Assembly (NCBI GenBank): GCA_030681895.1
Contig: JAUXRI010000162.1
Location: 1 to 48,238 of the forward strand
Reading direction: 5' to 3'
Source of the DNA: Myxococcales bacterium
GTDB taxonomy: Bacteria; Myxococcota; Myxococcia; Myxococcales; Myxococcaceae
DNA length: 48,238 nucleotides
Shown here piece after piece: positions 33,710 to 40,991 of the stretch. A model generated the notes under the pieces. It was given only the letters and a program-made list of their open reading frames with translations, was not told where the DNA came from and ran no database searches. Position numbers and translations under genes: made by a program. The stretch's first letter is position 1. The number at the start of each line of letters is the position of its first letter.

Positions 33710-34402
33710 ATGGCCGAGACGAAGTCAGACATCGCCGGCAGTATTCTCCCCGTCTCCAAGCATCAGGCGATGCTCATGCTCGAGTCGGTGTACCTGTGGA
33801 TGGACCTCGGCAAGTTCGATCACGCGCGTGAGGTCGCCAATGGTGCGGCCGCGCTGATGCCGAAGACCAAGCAGGTGCAGTTCGCACTCGGCACCATCGA
33901 GTTCAACCAGCAGAAGTACGACAAGGCGCTCCAGGCGTTCCGTGCGGCGCAGCGGCTCGACCCGAAGAGCGCGCTGGCGCGTGCCCACTGCGCCGAGGCC
34001 CTCATCTTCATGACGAAGACGGGCGAGGCCCTCAAGGAACTGCAGAGCGCACGCGATCTCGAAGATGACGGCGGCGTTCCCGAGTTCGCCTATCGCCTCA
34101 CCGTGTTCGCGGGCATCGGCGAGGTCGAGCGCGCGCTCAAAGAGACCAACGACAAGAAGCGCGCTGAACGATTCGAGCTGGCGATCAGGGCGTATCAACT
34201 CGCGTCGAAGTTCGAGCCCGATCGCGCAGAGCCCCGCATTCGTCTGGGCGAGGTCTACGTCCTGACCGGGAAGAACGCCGAGGCGAAGGCCGCGGTCGAC
34301 GCAGGTCTCAGGCTGTCCCCGAGTGACGAAGAGAAGGCACTCGCGGACAAGCTGCTCGAGATCGCTGGCGGCAAGGTGAAGGAAGCCCCGAAGAAGCGTT
34401 AG
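33710..34402 (+). CDS. TPR protein, YscG-like position
   Basis: A 230-residue cytoplasmic protein with about five TPR-like units: MLMLESVYLWMDLGKFDHAR, VQFALGTIEFNQQKYDKALQ, ALARAHCAEALIFMTKTGEA, AIRAYQLASKFEPDRAEPRI and LGEVYVLTGKNAEAKAAVDA. TPR chaperones hold hydrophobic type III substrates; YscG/PscG does this for the needle subunit and follows pscF in Pseudomonas. Longer than those (about 115), so a wider role is possible. The ribosome site GAAAGGA precedes ATG 33710. A short GAAGAAGC/GCTTCTTC inverted repeat spans the stop codon. Confidence 0.65.
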   Translation: MAETKSDIAGSILPVSKHQAMLMLESVYLWMDLGKFDHAREVANGAAALMPKTKQVQFALGTIEFNQQKYDKALQAFRAAQRLDPKSALARAHCAEALIFMTKTGEALKELQSARDLEDDGGVPEFAYRLTVFAGIGEVERALKETNDKKRAERFELAIRAYQLASKFEPDRAEPRIRLGEVYVLTGKNAEAKAAVDAGLRLSPSDEEKALADKLLEIAGGKVKEAPKKR

Positions 34403-34424
34403 GCTTCTTCGAATCGAGGAGCAC

Positions 34425-34835
34425 ATGTCCGTTCGTGGCGTTGGTCGTGGTGGCAAGGCAGGTGGCGCAGGCCGTGCGGGCGCTGCCGGCGGCGCGAGCG
34501 GACCTGCCAAGGCTGGCGGCGCGTTCGGCTCGAAGGTCGATCGAACCGAGTCGCTGGTCGGCCCGTCCGGGCTGGTCGGCTCCTCGAACGTCGGCGCGAC
34601 CGCCGCGACCAACCCCGTCGTCGCGCAGGCGCTCGACATCGCCCGGCAGATGAAGACCGGCCAGATCAAGAGTCGCGACGAGGCGACCAAGAAGCTCGTG
34701 CAGGACATCTTGCGAGACAAGGTCCGCACCCAGTCAAAACACCTCACTGAGAAGATCGTCGAGCAGCTCAAAGACGATCCCCGCCTGGCGCAGACGCTCG
34801 AACGTCTGTGGACCAAGGCTGAGCAAGAGGAGTAA
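34425..34835 (+). CDS. Small protein upstream of sigma factor, possibly FlgM-like
   Basis: A 136-residue protein. Residues 1-60 are Gly/Ala/Ser-rich and probably unstructured; residues 65-136 are helical with ALDIARQMKTGQIKSRDEAT and KKLVQDILRDKVRTQSKHL. The latter loosely follows the C-terminal FlgM pattern (I..A...G.Y.I...KIA..ll), and it lies directly before a FliA-family sigma factor, so it could be its anti-sigma factor. Similarity is weak; it may equally be a secreted or unknown type III protein. Ribosome site CGAGGAG. Confidence 0.45.
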   Translation: MSVRGVGRGGKAGGAGRAGAAGGASGPAKAGGAFGSKVDRTESLVGPSGLVGSSNVGATAATNPVVAQALDIARQMKTGQIKSRDEATKKLVQDILRDKVRTQSKHLTEKIVEQLKDDPRLAQTLERLWTKAEQEE

Positions 34836-34841
34836 CGGCCT

Positions 34842-35720
34842 TTGCCTCTCGCGGAACCCAAGGCGCAGATCCTGGAGAAGTACGGCGCCTACGTTCGGTC
34901 GCTGGCGGCCCAGGTGCGCAAGCAGTTCAACTCCCAGTTCGAGATGGAGGAGCTCGTCGCGTGGGGCCAGGTCGGCCTGCTGGAGGCTGCGGAGCGCTTC
35001 GATGCCCGCGTGGGCGCGAACTTTCTGACGTTCGCCCACTACCGCATCAAGGGCGCGATCTACGACGGCCTGCGGAAGATGGGCGTGTTGAAGGGCGGGG
35101 CCGCCGGCGGTGAGCGCGCGAACGCCTACCTCGGCAACCTGTCCGATCGCGAAGGCGGCGGCGGGGGCTTCGAGGACGAGGTGGAGCGCATCTCGAGCGC
35201 CGTCACTGGTCTCGCCATGGTGTTCGGCACCAGCCTCGACGGCGCCGATGCGATGCAGATGTCAGATGATGTGCTCCCTGCCGACGAGCGCATTCAGCTG
35301 GAGCAGATGCGGCGCCGCGTGCGCTCAGCCATCGAGAAGCTCCCGGAAAAAGAGCGAAAACTGCTCCAGGGCTACTATTTTCAGAACAAGACCCTCGAAG
35401 AGGCTGGCGCTGAGATCGGCCAGTCGAAGAGCTGGGCCAGTCGCCTGCATGCACGGGCGGTTGAACGACTGAAGCAACTTCTCGAAGATGAAGACGACAA
35501 CGAACCTGTAGACGTCCTGAGGAGGCAACACCATGGCGGGTCCACTGGCAGGAATCTCGGCGGCGCAAATCGCCCAGCAGAAGCTTCCCCAGCAGCAGGT
35601 GTCCCAGCAGGCCAAGGCGGGGCCAAGCTCGTTCGACAAGGCGATGAAGAGCCAGGGCGTCGACCAGGGGCAGAAACCCCAACAGGTCCAGGCCACTCAG
35701 CAGGTCCAGCACGCCGATAA
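34842..35720 (+). CDS. FliA/sigma-28-family sigma factor with overlong tail
   Basis: A 292-residue RNA polymerase sigma factor. Region 2 (about 25-95) has WGQVGLLEAAERFDARVGAN and YRIKGAIYDGLRKMGVLKG, the sigma-28 form; region 4 (about 165-225) has LPEKERKLLQGYYF and a helix-turn-helix TLEEAGAEIGQSKSWASRLH. Region 3 is short or degenerate. Homology ends near residue 226; the last ~65 residues are Pro/Gly/Arg-rich and arise only because the frame stays open 188 bp into sctI. A TGA in another frame at 35518-35520, just before the sctI ribosome site, may mark the ancestral end. Start is TTG 34842, after GAGGAG. Confidence 0.85.
   Translation: MPLAEPKAQILEKYGAYVRSLAAQVRKQFNSQFEMEELVAWGQVGLLEAAERFDARVGANFLTFAHYRIKGAIYDGLRKMGVLKGGAAGGERANAYLGNLSDREGGGGGFEDEVERISSAVTGLAMVFGTSLDGADAMQMSDDVLPADERIQLEQMRRRVRSAIEKLPEKERKLLQGYYFQNKTLEEAGAEIGQSKSWASRLHARAVERLKQLLEDEDDNEPVDVLRRQHHGGSTGRNLGGANRPAEASPAAGVPAGQGGAKLVRQGDEEPGRRPGAETPTGPGHSAGPARR
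35520..35525 (+). promoter_or_regulatory. Perfect ribosome binding site of sctI
   Basis: AGGAGG, 7 bp before ATG 35533, overlapping a TGA in another frame of the upstream sigma gene. It predicts high expression of the inner-rod protein. Confidence 0.7.
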
Positions 35721-36057
35721 GGCGCGGCAGGTCGAGCAGGCCGGCAAGATCGAGAAGTCGAGCCTGAACAAGGTCTCCGACAAGATGACCTCGAAGGGCA
35801 TGGATCCTGTCGCCCAGAAGTCCGAGGTCAACAAGGGCACTGGCCTCCTGAAGGGCCTCGTCGCCAACATGGAGAAGGGCCAGGCGTCGATCGACAAGCT
35901 CATCAACGGCGGGCTCAACGGCGCGAACTTCTCGAACACCCAGATGCTCTCGATGCAGGCCGGCATGTACAAGTACACGCAGGAGCTCGAGCTCGTCGGC
36001 AAGGTCGTCGAGAAGGCCACCAGCGGCCTGAAGGACACGCTCAAGACGCAGGTCTAA
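35533..36057 (+). CDS. sctI: Type III secretion inner-rod protein SctI
   Basis: A 174-residue protein. The first ~85 residues are Gln/Ala-rich and probably disordered. The last ~75 match the SctI/YscI family: GLVANMEKGQASIDKLINGG, then MLSMQAGMYKYTQELELVGK and VVEKATSGLKDTLKTQV, with the conserved M/L-Q, Y, E-L and C-terminal TLKTQ positions that build the rod below the needle. No signal peptide, as for a type III substrate. It starts with a perfect ribosome site and is followed by a strong terminator, a layout for a subunit needed in many copies. Confidence 0.85.
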   Translation: MAGPLAGISAAQIAQQKLPQQQVSQQAKAGPSSFDKAMKSQGVDQGQKPQQVQATQQVQHADKARQVEQAGKIEKSSLNKVSDKMTSKGMDPVAQKSEVNKGTGLLKGLVANMEKGQASIDKLINGGLNGANFSNTQMLSMQAGMYKYTQELELVGKVVEKATSGLKDTLKTQV

Positions 36058-36087
36058 GCCTCGTCCCAGTCGCTCATGCAGGTGTGA

Positions 36088-36120
36088 AGGGCAGTCACCC
36101 CGCGGTGGCTGCCCTTTTTC
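36088..36120 (+). terminator. Intrinsic terminator after sctI
   Basis: A 12-bp stem (36088-36099 with 36104-36115, one G-T wobble), CCGC loop and a run of five T. The strongest terminator in the window. It separates the highly expressed sctI from the basal-body genes. Confidence 0.85.
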
Positions 36121-36134
36121 CTTTTCAGCCGTAG

Positions 36135-36140
36135 TAGGGT
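36135..36140 (+). promoter_or_regulatory. Candidate -10 box for a leaderless sctJ mRNA
   Basis: TAGGGT ends 9 bp before the sctJ ATG and just after the sctI terminator; no ribosome site is visible. It would give sctJ and the rest of the operon their own promoter. Confidence 0.35.
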
Positions 36141-36149
36141 TCGCGCCGC

Positions 36150-36956
36150 ATGCCTCGGCCCTTCTTTCGTGTCGTTCTGGTTCTCGCAGGCCTCGCTCTC
36201 GCTGGTTGCACGGTCGAACTGCAGCACGACCTGCCCGAAGACGATGCCAATGAGATCTACGTCCTGCTGCAGTTCCACGGCATCAGCGCCTCCAAGATGA
36301 AGGAGGAGGGCGGCAACGAGCCCCGGTACATCATCAGCGTGCCCAAGCAGGACGTCGCGGCTGCCGCCCAGCTGCTCAAGGATCACTCGCTGCCGCGCCC
36401 CAAGGCCGACGGCCTGGCGATCTTCAAGAAGATGAAGGGCATGATCCCCACCCAGACGGAGGAGCGCGCGATGTTCATCGAAGCGCTCGCCGGCGAAGTG
36501 TCGAACACGCTCAACCGCATTCCCAACGTCCTCGAAGCGAGGACGATCGTGATGATCCCCGAGGTGAACGATCTCACCCAGCCCGAGAAGCGGCCCCAGC
36601 CGTCGGCCTCGGTCTTCATCAAGTTCACGCCCGAGGATGGGAAAGCGCCCGTGACGCCGAGTGAGGTGCAGGAGTTCGTCGCCAACTCGGTCAGCGAAAT
36701 GAAGAAGGAGAACGTCAAGGTGCTGATGGTCGAGGCCAAGGCGGTCTCGACGGGCGACTTCGATCCGTCACGGCAGCCTCAGTCGGTGCTGGGACTACGA
36801 ATGGAGAAAGCCAGCGCCGACACGTTCAAGGTGATGGTGGCGATCAACGCGCTCCTGTTCATCGCGCTGGCTGGTGTCGCCGCCTTCCTCGTCATTCGGA
36901 AGCCGAGCGGCGGTGGCAACGGGCGTCCGACGCGCGCGAAGACCCAGGAAGGCTGA
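36150..36956 (+). CDS. sctJ: Type III secretion inner-membrane ring lipoprotein SctJ
   Basis: A 268-residue YscJ/PrgK/FliF-type protein. The signal ends LALAGC (C20), so it is a lipoprotein as in injectisomes (FliF is not). The two ring-building domains follow, with EIYVLLQFHGISASK, RYIISVPKQDVAAAAQLLKD and ALAGEVSNTLNRIPNVLEAR. A C-terminal membrane helix (about 230-252) anchors it to the inner membrane. It begins the main structural operon after the sctI terminator. No SctD partner ring gene is in the window. Confidence 0.94.
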   Translation: MPRPFFRVVLVLAGLALAGCTVELQHDLPEDDANEIYVLLQFHGISASKMKEEGGNEPRYIISVPKQDVAAAAQLLKDHSLPRPKADGLAIFKKMKGMIPTQTEERAMFIEALAGEVSNTLNRIPNVLEARTIVMIPEVNDLTQPEKRPQPSASVFIKFTPEDGKAPVTPSEVQEFVANSVSEMKKENVKVLMVEAKAVSTGDFDPSRQPQSVLGLRMEKASADTFKVMVAINALLFIALAGVAAFLVIRKPSGGGNGRPTRAKTQEG

Positions 36957-36980
36957 CCGCAGGGTCGGATCGGGTGACGA

Positions 36981-38429
36981 GTGGAACAGTTCTTCGCGTC
37001 ACTCTCGAAGCGGCAGACGATGCTGTTGCTCACGTCGCTCGCGTTCGGCGGGTCCGACGCCATCGGCTCCTTTGGGCACCTGGCGCCTGAAGAAGAAGAG
37101 CTGCTCAAACACCGCGCGCAGAACCTGCTGCAGATTCCCCGCGACAAACGCATTCCCCTGGTGATCCAGGAGATCAAACGCATCGTCACGATGCGCCGGC
37201 GTCAGCTCGCGAACGCCGACCCCAAGCGGCTGGCCGCGCTCCTGTCGAAGGAGCGGACGTCGCTCGTCGAGGTGGTGCTGCGCGCGTTGCCGTCGGAGCT
37301 GGCCGATGCCTGTCGCGCAGAGCTGGGGCCGCGGCCAACGGTCAAGCTCGGACGCGACGTTCGGCCCGACATCCTCTCGATCGTTCGCTGGAAGCTGGAA
37401 GAGGGCCTCAAGCAGGGCGCGCCCCAGGTCGGCACGTTCCGCTTCACCGATCTGCTGATGATGCCGCAGCGCGAGGTCATCTCGATCTGCGATCGGATGG
37501 GAGCCCGTGTGCTGGCCACGGCGGTCGCGGGCCTGAACGACGCCGATCGTGACGCGCTCTTCGCGAAGCTGCCACCTGATCAGCGAGCCCTGGCAGCCAA
37601 GGCCGCCGAAGCTGGTCGTGCCCGGAGACTGTCGGAAGCCGACGCGAAGACGGTGCTCGAGATCCACTCCGCCATCGAGACCCCCTCGACTGGCATGCGC
37701 TCGGCTGGTGCGCAGCGCGTGATGCGGGCCGCCGTCGCGCAGTCGCCCGAGTTTGCGCAGCGCCTCGTCGAGCGACACCTCGGCGGCGAGTTGGGCAAGG
37801 TGATGCAGCGGTGGCTGCGCGAAGAGAAGAACAAACCCGTCAAAGGCGACGGTGGTCGCCTCGACATCGTCGAGCAGATCGAGCGGCTCGCGCAGAAGGG
37901 CGTGATCGATCGCCCGCTCCGCCTGCCGCCGCCGATGAAACCGCCGGGGATGCCTGGGCCGCCGGTGTTGCAGACCGTGCAGCCCACGAGCGCGCCGCCA
38001 GTCAGGCGAAGCAGCTCGAGTCCGCTGCCCCCGGTGAAGCCGCCCGAGCCCGCGCCCGAACCGAGAGCCCCTCGCCGGCCCGAAGGCCAGAGCCCCGCTG
38101 GTGCGCGCCGCGACCCGATCGCCGAGCGGAACGCGCGAAGGGCCGGCGTCGCCTCGTCACGCCCTCCGCCTGCCTCGAACTCCGGCCAGAGCCCGGAGCA
38201 GAGCCGAAGCTCGAACGACCCTTCTTCATCGGGGCTCCGACGCATCATGCGCGACGGCAAGCCCCTGTCTCGCGACCCCTCCGAGACGGTGTTGCCCCCG
38301 AAGGCGCCCCGACGGGCCATGACGTCGCCCGCGGTTCAGGAAGTGCCGAAGCGACGTGAACGCGCGCCTGATGGCAGCCCGCTGGTGAAGGGGCCCTCAG
38401 GGCGTGGACCGGGCGGACGTTCGGGCTAG
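36981..38429 (+). CDS. FliG-like protein in the SctK position
   Basis: A 482-residue protein between sctJ and sctL, where SctK normally lies. Residues ~75-240 resemble FliG middle and C-terminal domains: TSLVEVVLRALPSELAD, FRFTDLLMMPQREVISICDR, VLATAVAGLNDADRDALFAK and LPPDQRALAAKAAEAG followed by VLEIHSAIE, which tracks the FliG_C layout. In flagella FliG links the MS ring to FliM. The last ~190 residues are Pro/Arg/Ser-rich and probably disordered, with no counterpart in FliG. Start is GTG 36981. The residues needed for torque in FliG cannot be judged without alignment. Could also be a divergent SctK. Confidence 0.65.
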   Translation: MEQFFASLSKRQTMLLLTSLAFGGSDAIGSFGHLAPEEEELLKHRAQNLLQIPRDKRIPLVIQEIKRIVTMRRRQLANADPKRLAALLSKERTSLVEVVLRALPSELADACRAELGPRPTVKLGRDVRPDILSIVRWKLEEGLKQGAPQVGTFRFTDLLMMPQREVISICDRMGARVLATAVAGLNDADRDALFAKLPPDQRALAAKAAEAGRARRLSEADAKTVLEIHSAIETPSTGMRSAGAQRVMRAAVAQSPEFAQRLVERHLGGELGKVMQRWLREEKNKPVKGDGGRLDIVEQIERLAQKGVIDRPLRLPPPMKPPGMPGPPVLQTVQPTSAPPVRRSSSSPLPPVKPPEPAPEPRAPRRPEGQSPAGARRDPIAERNARRAGVASSRPPPASNSGQSPEQSRSSNDPSSSGLRRIMRDGKPLSRDPSETVLPPKAPRRAMTSPAVQEVPKRRERAPDGSPLVKGPSGRGPGGRSG

Positions 38430-38441
38430 AGTCATTCGTGA

Positions 38442-39137
38442 ATGGAAGACGAACGTCGGCCGCCGTCGCGAGTGTTGGGCAAGGTCATCAAGAGCGACAG
38501 TGGCGAGCACGGTCCCGTCGCTGAAAAGCCCATGCTCCCGCCTCCGCGGCGAGGCGGGGTCGTCAACGCCGAGGAGTACGAGGCCATGACGACCGCAAAG
38601 CAGATCGTCGCCGAGGCGCAGCGGAAGGCCGAAGAGATCAAGACCGAGGCCCTGCGCTTCAAGGAAGAGGTCTTCTCGAAGGCGCGTGACGAGGCCAAAG
38701 CCGACGTGCAGGCCCGTGCAGCCGAAGAGCTGGCCAGAGCCAAGATGCAGGCCGGGCAGATCGTCGCCGACGCCGAGAAGGACGTACTCGAGCTGGCGCT
38801 GAAGATGTCGGCCAAGATCATCGGGCGGGATCTCGAGCGCGATCCACAGGTGGTGCTCGAGATCTGCGCGACCGCGATCGAAGCGGCGCGAGGCTCGAAG
38901 GCGATGGTGCTCAAGGTGCACCCTGAGGACGGCAAGGTGCTCCGTGAGAAGCGCCCACGGCTGATGGAGCTGATCGGCCGCGCGGTCGACATCGCCATTC
39001 GCGACGACGCAGAGATCGAACGCGGTGGGTGCGTGATTCAGACCGAGTACGGCGTCATCGACGGGCAGATCCGCACCCAGTTCGAGATGCTCAAGAACGT
39101 GCTGATGCCGGACGGCCAGAAGAAGGAGTCGAAGTAG
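38442..39137 (+). CDS. sctL: Type III secretion stator protein SctL (FliH-like)
   Basis: A 231-residue SctL/FliH-type protein: an N-terminal tail, a long coiled coil (about 50-130; EEIKTEALRFKEEVFSKARD), and a C-terminal domain (about 135-230; ALKMSAKIIGRDLERDPQV and RGGCVIQTEYGVIDGQIRTQ). The last block, GG..I.T..G.IDA....Q, is diagnostic of the family. It forms the peripheral stalk that holds the ATPase SctN and links it to SctQ. Twelve bp after the FliG-like gene and 2 bp before sctN. Confidence 0.93.
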   Translation: MEDERRPPSRVLGKVIKSDSGEHGPVAEKPMLPPPRRGGVVNAEEYEAMTTAKQIVAEAQRKAEEIKTEALRFKEEVFSKARDEAKADVQARAAEELARAKMQAGQIVADAEKDVLELALKMSAKIIGRDLERDPQVVLEICATAIEAARGSKAMVLKVHPEDGKVLREKRPRLMELIGRAVDIAIRDDAEIERGGCVIQTEYGVIDGQIRTQFEMLKNVLMPDGQKKESK

Positions 39138-39139
39138 TC

Positions 39140-40456
39140 ATGGATCTGCGCCGGTACCACGAGATCCTCAAGACCGCGCAGATGGTCCGCGTGCGTGGGC
39201 GCGTCACCGAGCTGACGGGTCTCGTCATCAAGGCCGCCGTCCCCAACGTTCGTATCGGAGAGGTCTGCATCATCAAGCGTGGCCACCAGTCGGTTCGAGC
39301 CGAGGTGGTCGGCTTCCAGGGCGAGCAGGTGATGCTGATGCCGCTCGGCGAGCTCTCTGGCATCGGGCCCGACAGCGAGGTCATTCCGACGGGGAGGCCG
39401 CTCACCATTCGTGCGGGCGATGGGCTGCTCGGGCGCGTGCTCAACGGCCTCGGCGAGCCGATCGACGGCAAGCCGTTGCCGATGGAGGGCATGTCGGACT
39501 GGGCGGTCGATCGGGATTGCCCGGATCCCTTCAAGCGCATGCGGATCACCCGCGCGCTGCCGCTCGGCGTTCGGTGCATCGATGGCCTGCTCACCGTTGG
39601 CGAAGGGCAGCGCATCGGGCTCTTCGCCGGCTCCGGCGTCGGCAAGTCGACCTTGATGGGGCAGATCGCCCGCAACACGACCGCCGAGCTGTCGGTCATC
39701 GCGCTCATCGGCGAGCGTGGTCGCGAGGTGCTCGAATTCATCGAAGACGCGCTCGGCCACGAGGGCATGAAGCGCTCGGTGGTGGTCTGCGCCACCTCCG
39801 ACCAGCCGTCGCTCGTTCGTCTTCGCGCAGGCTACGTCGCGACCTCGATCGCCGAGTACTTCCGTGAGCGCGGAGGCAACGTGCTGTTCATGCTCGACAC
39901 GGTGACTCGTCTCGCCCGCGCGCAACGCGAGATCGGTCTGGCCATCGGCGAGCCGCCCGCTCGACAAGGCTACCCGCCGAGCGTGTTCTCGATGCTCCCC
40001 CGAATGCTCGAGCGGACGGGCAACAGCGACAAGGGCCGCTGCACCGCGATCTACACGTGCCTCGTGGCCGGCGGTGACATGGAGGAGCCGATCGCCGACG
40101 AAGTTCGCGGTATTCTCGACGGTCACTTCATCTTGAACCGCGCCATCGGTGAGCGAAACCAGTGGCCCGCGATGGACGTGCTGGCCTCACTGTCTCGTGT
40201 GATGAGCCAGATCGCCGCGCCCGAGCACAAGAAGGCGGCTGGCCTGCTGCGACAGACGCTGTCGACGTACGAGAAGCAGCGCGACCTCATCTTGCTCGGC
40301 GCCTACCAGTACGGCACCGACCCGCGCACCGACTACGCCATCGACAAGTACGATCAGATCATCGGGTACTTGAAACAGGACACCCACGACAGCACCCCGT
40401 TCGACGAGACCGTGCAGCGGCTGGTCGACATGTTTGCTGACGCGCCCACCATCTGA
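39140..40456 (+). CDS. sctN: Type III secretion ATPase SctN
   Basis: A 438-residue F1/FliI-type ATPase. Walker A is G164-SGVGKST (K169), preceded by GEGQRIGLFA; GERGREVLEF and the Walker B VLFMLDTVTRLARAQREIGL are intact, as is the GEPPARQGYPPSVFS block. It unfolds substrates and releases chaperones at the export gate. The start is ATG 39140 with AAGGAG upstream; the in-frame ATG at 39029 lies inside sctL and was rejected. Confidence 0.96.
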   Translation: MDLRRYHEILKTAQMVRVRGRVTELTGLVIKAAVPNVRIGEVCIIKRGHQSVRAEVVGFQGEQVMLMPLGELSGIGPDSEVIPTGRPLTIRAGDGLLGRVLNGLGEPIDGKPLPMEGMSDWAVDRDCPDPFKRMRITRALPLGVRCIDGLLTVGEGQRIGLFAGSGVGKSTLMGQIARNTTAELSVIALIGERGREVLEFIEDALGHEGMKRSVVVCATSDQPSLVRLRAGYVATSIAEYFRERGGNVLFMLDTVTRLARAQREIGLAIGEPPARQGYPPSVFSMLPRMLERTGNSDKGRCTAIYTCLVAGGDMEEPIADEVRGILDGHFILNRAIGERNQWPAMDVLASLSRVMSQIAAPEHKKAAGLLRQTLSTYEKQRDLILLGAYQYGTDPRTDYAIDKYDQIIGYLKQDTHDSTPFDETVQRLVDMFADAPTI

Positions 40457-40470
40457 ACGTGAGCAGTGCT

Positions 40471-40486
40471 AGGCTTTTCGAAGCCT
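40471..40486 (+). promoter_or_regulatory. Stem-loop abutting the sctO start codon
   Basis: AGGCTT TTCG AAGCCT: perfect 6-bp stem with TTCG loop, 1 bp before the ATG at 40488. No free Shine-Dalgarno is present, so the hairpin occupies the site where a ribosome would bind. A candidate translational control element. Confidence 0.5.
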
Positions 40487-40487
40487 T

Positions 40488-40991
40488 ATGCCCCCGTATC
40501 GACTCCAGGTGCTGCTCGACATCCGCATGAAAGCGGAAGACGAGGCCAAAGAGGCCTTCTCTGCGTCCGTCAAAGCGCTCGATGTCGAGAAGAAGAAGCT
40601 GGTCGGCATGCAGAAGGATCTCGAGGACCGGAAGGTCGGCCGCAAGGCCAAGGTGGCGGCATTCCTGACTGAGGTCACCAAGAAGGGCGGTGGCATCTCG
40701 GGGTTTCAGCAGATGAACCGCTTCGAGCAGCGCCTGAAAGACGAAGAGGCGCAGCTGTCTCTGGAGATCGAGCGCCAGAAAGAGTCCGTCACCGAGGCAG
40801 AGAAGCTCGTCGAACAACGCCGACAGGAGATGGCCGAGGCAGCGACGGAGCGCAAAGCCATCGAGAAACACAAAGAGACCTGGGCCAAGCAGGTGCGCTT
40901 CGAGCGGCAGCAGAAGGAAGAAATGAACCAGGAAGAGATCGGCGGCGTGCTCCACCTCGCTCGCCGTCGTGCCGCGGAGAAGAAGTCATGA
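40488..40991 (+). CDS. sctO: Type III secretion stalk protein SctO (FliJ/YscO-like)
   Basis: A 167-residue all-helical protein that should fold as one long antiparallel coiled coil, like FliJ and YscO: LQVLLDIRMKAEDEAKEAF at the start and EMAEAATERKAIEKHKETWA near the end, with heptad-like repeats between. It acts as the central stalk of the ATPase. Placed right after sctN, as in nearly all type III operons. Four-bp overlap with the next gene. Confidence 0.88.
   Translation: MPPYRLQVLLDIRMKAEDEAKEAFSASVKALDVEKKKLVGMQKDLEDRKVGRKAKVAAFLTEVTKKGGGISGFQQMNRFEQRLKDEEAQLSLEIERQKESVTEAEKLVEQRRQEMAEAATERKAIEKHKETWAKQVRFERQQKEEMNQEEIGGVLHLARRRAAEKKS

Noticed and set aside
34390..34410. GAAGAAGC/GCTTCTTC inverted repeat around the TPR gene stop
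   Set aside because: 8-bp stem with a 5-nt loop but no T-run; it includes coding sequence and may be chance. Not called a terminator.
38427..38432. TAGAGT before sctL as another leaderless -10 box
   Set aside because: It includes the TAG stop codon of the upstream gene, so its presence needs no promoter explanation.
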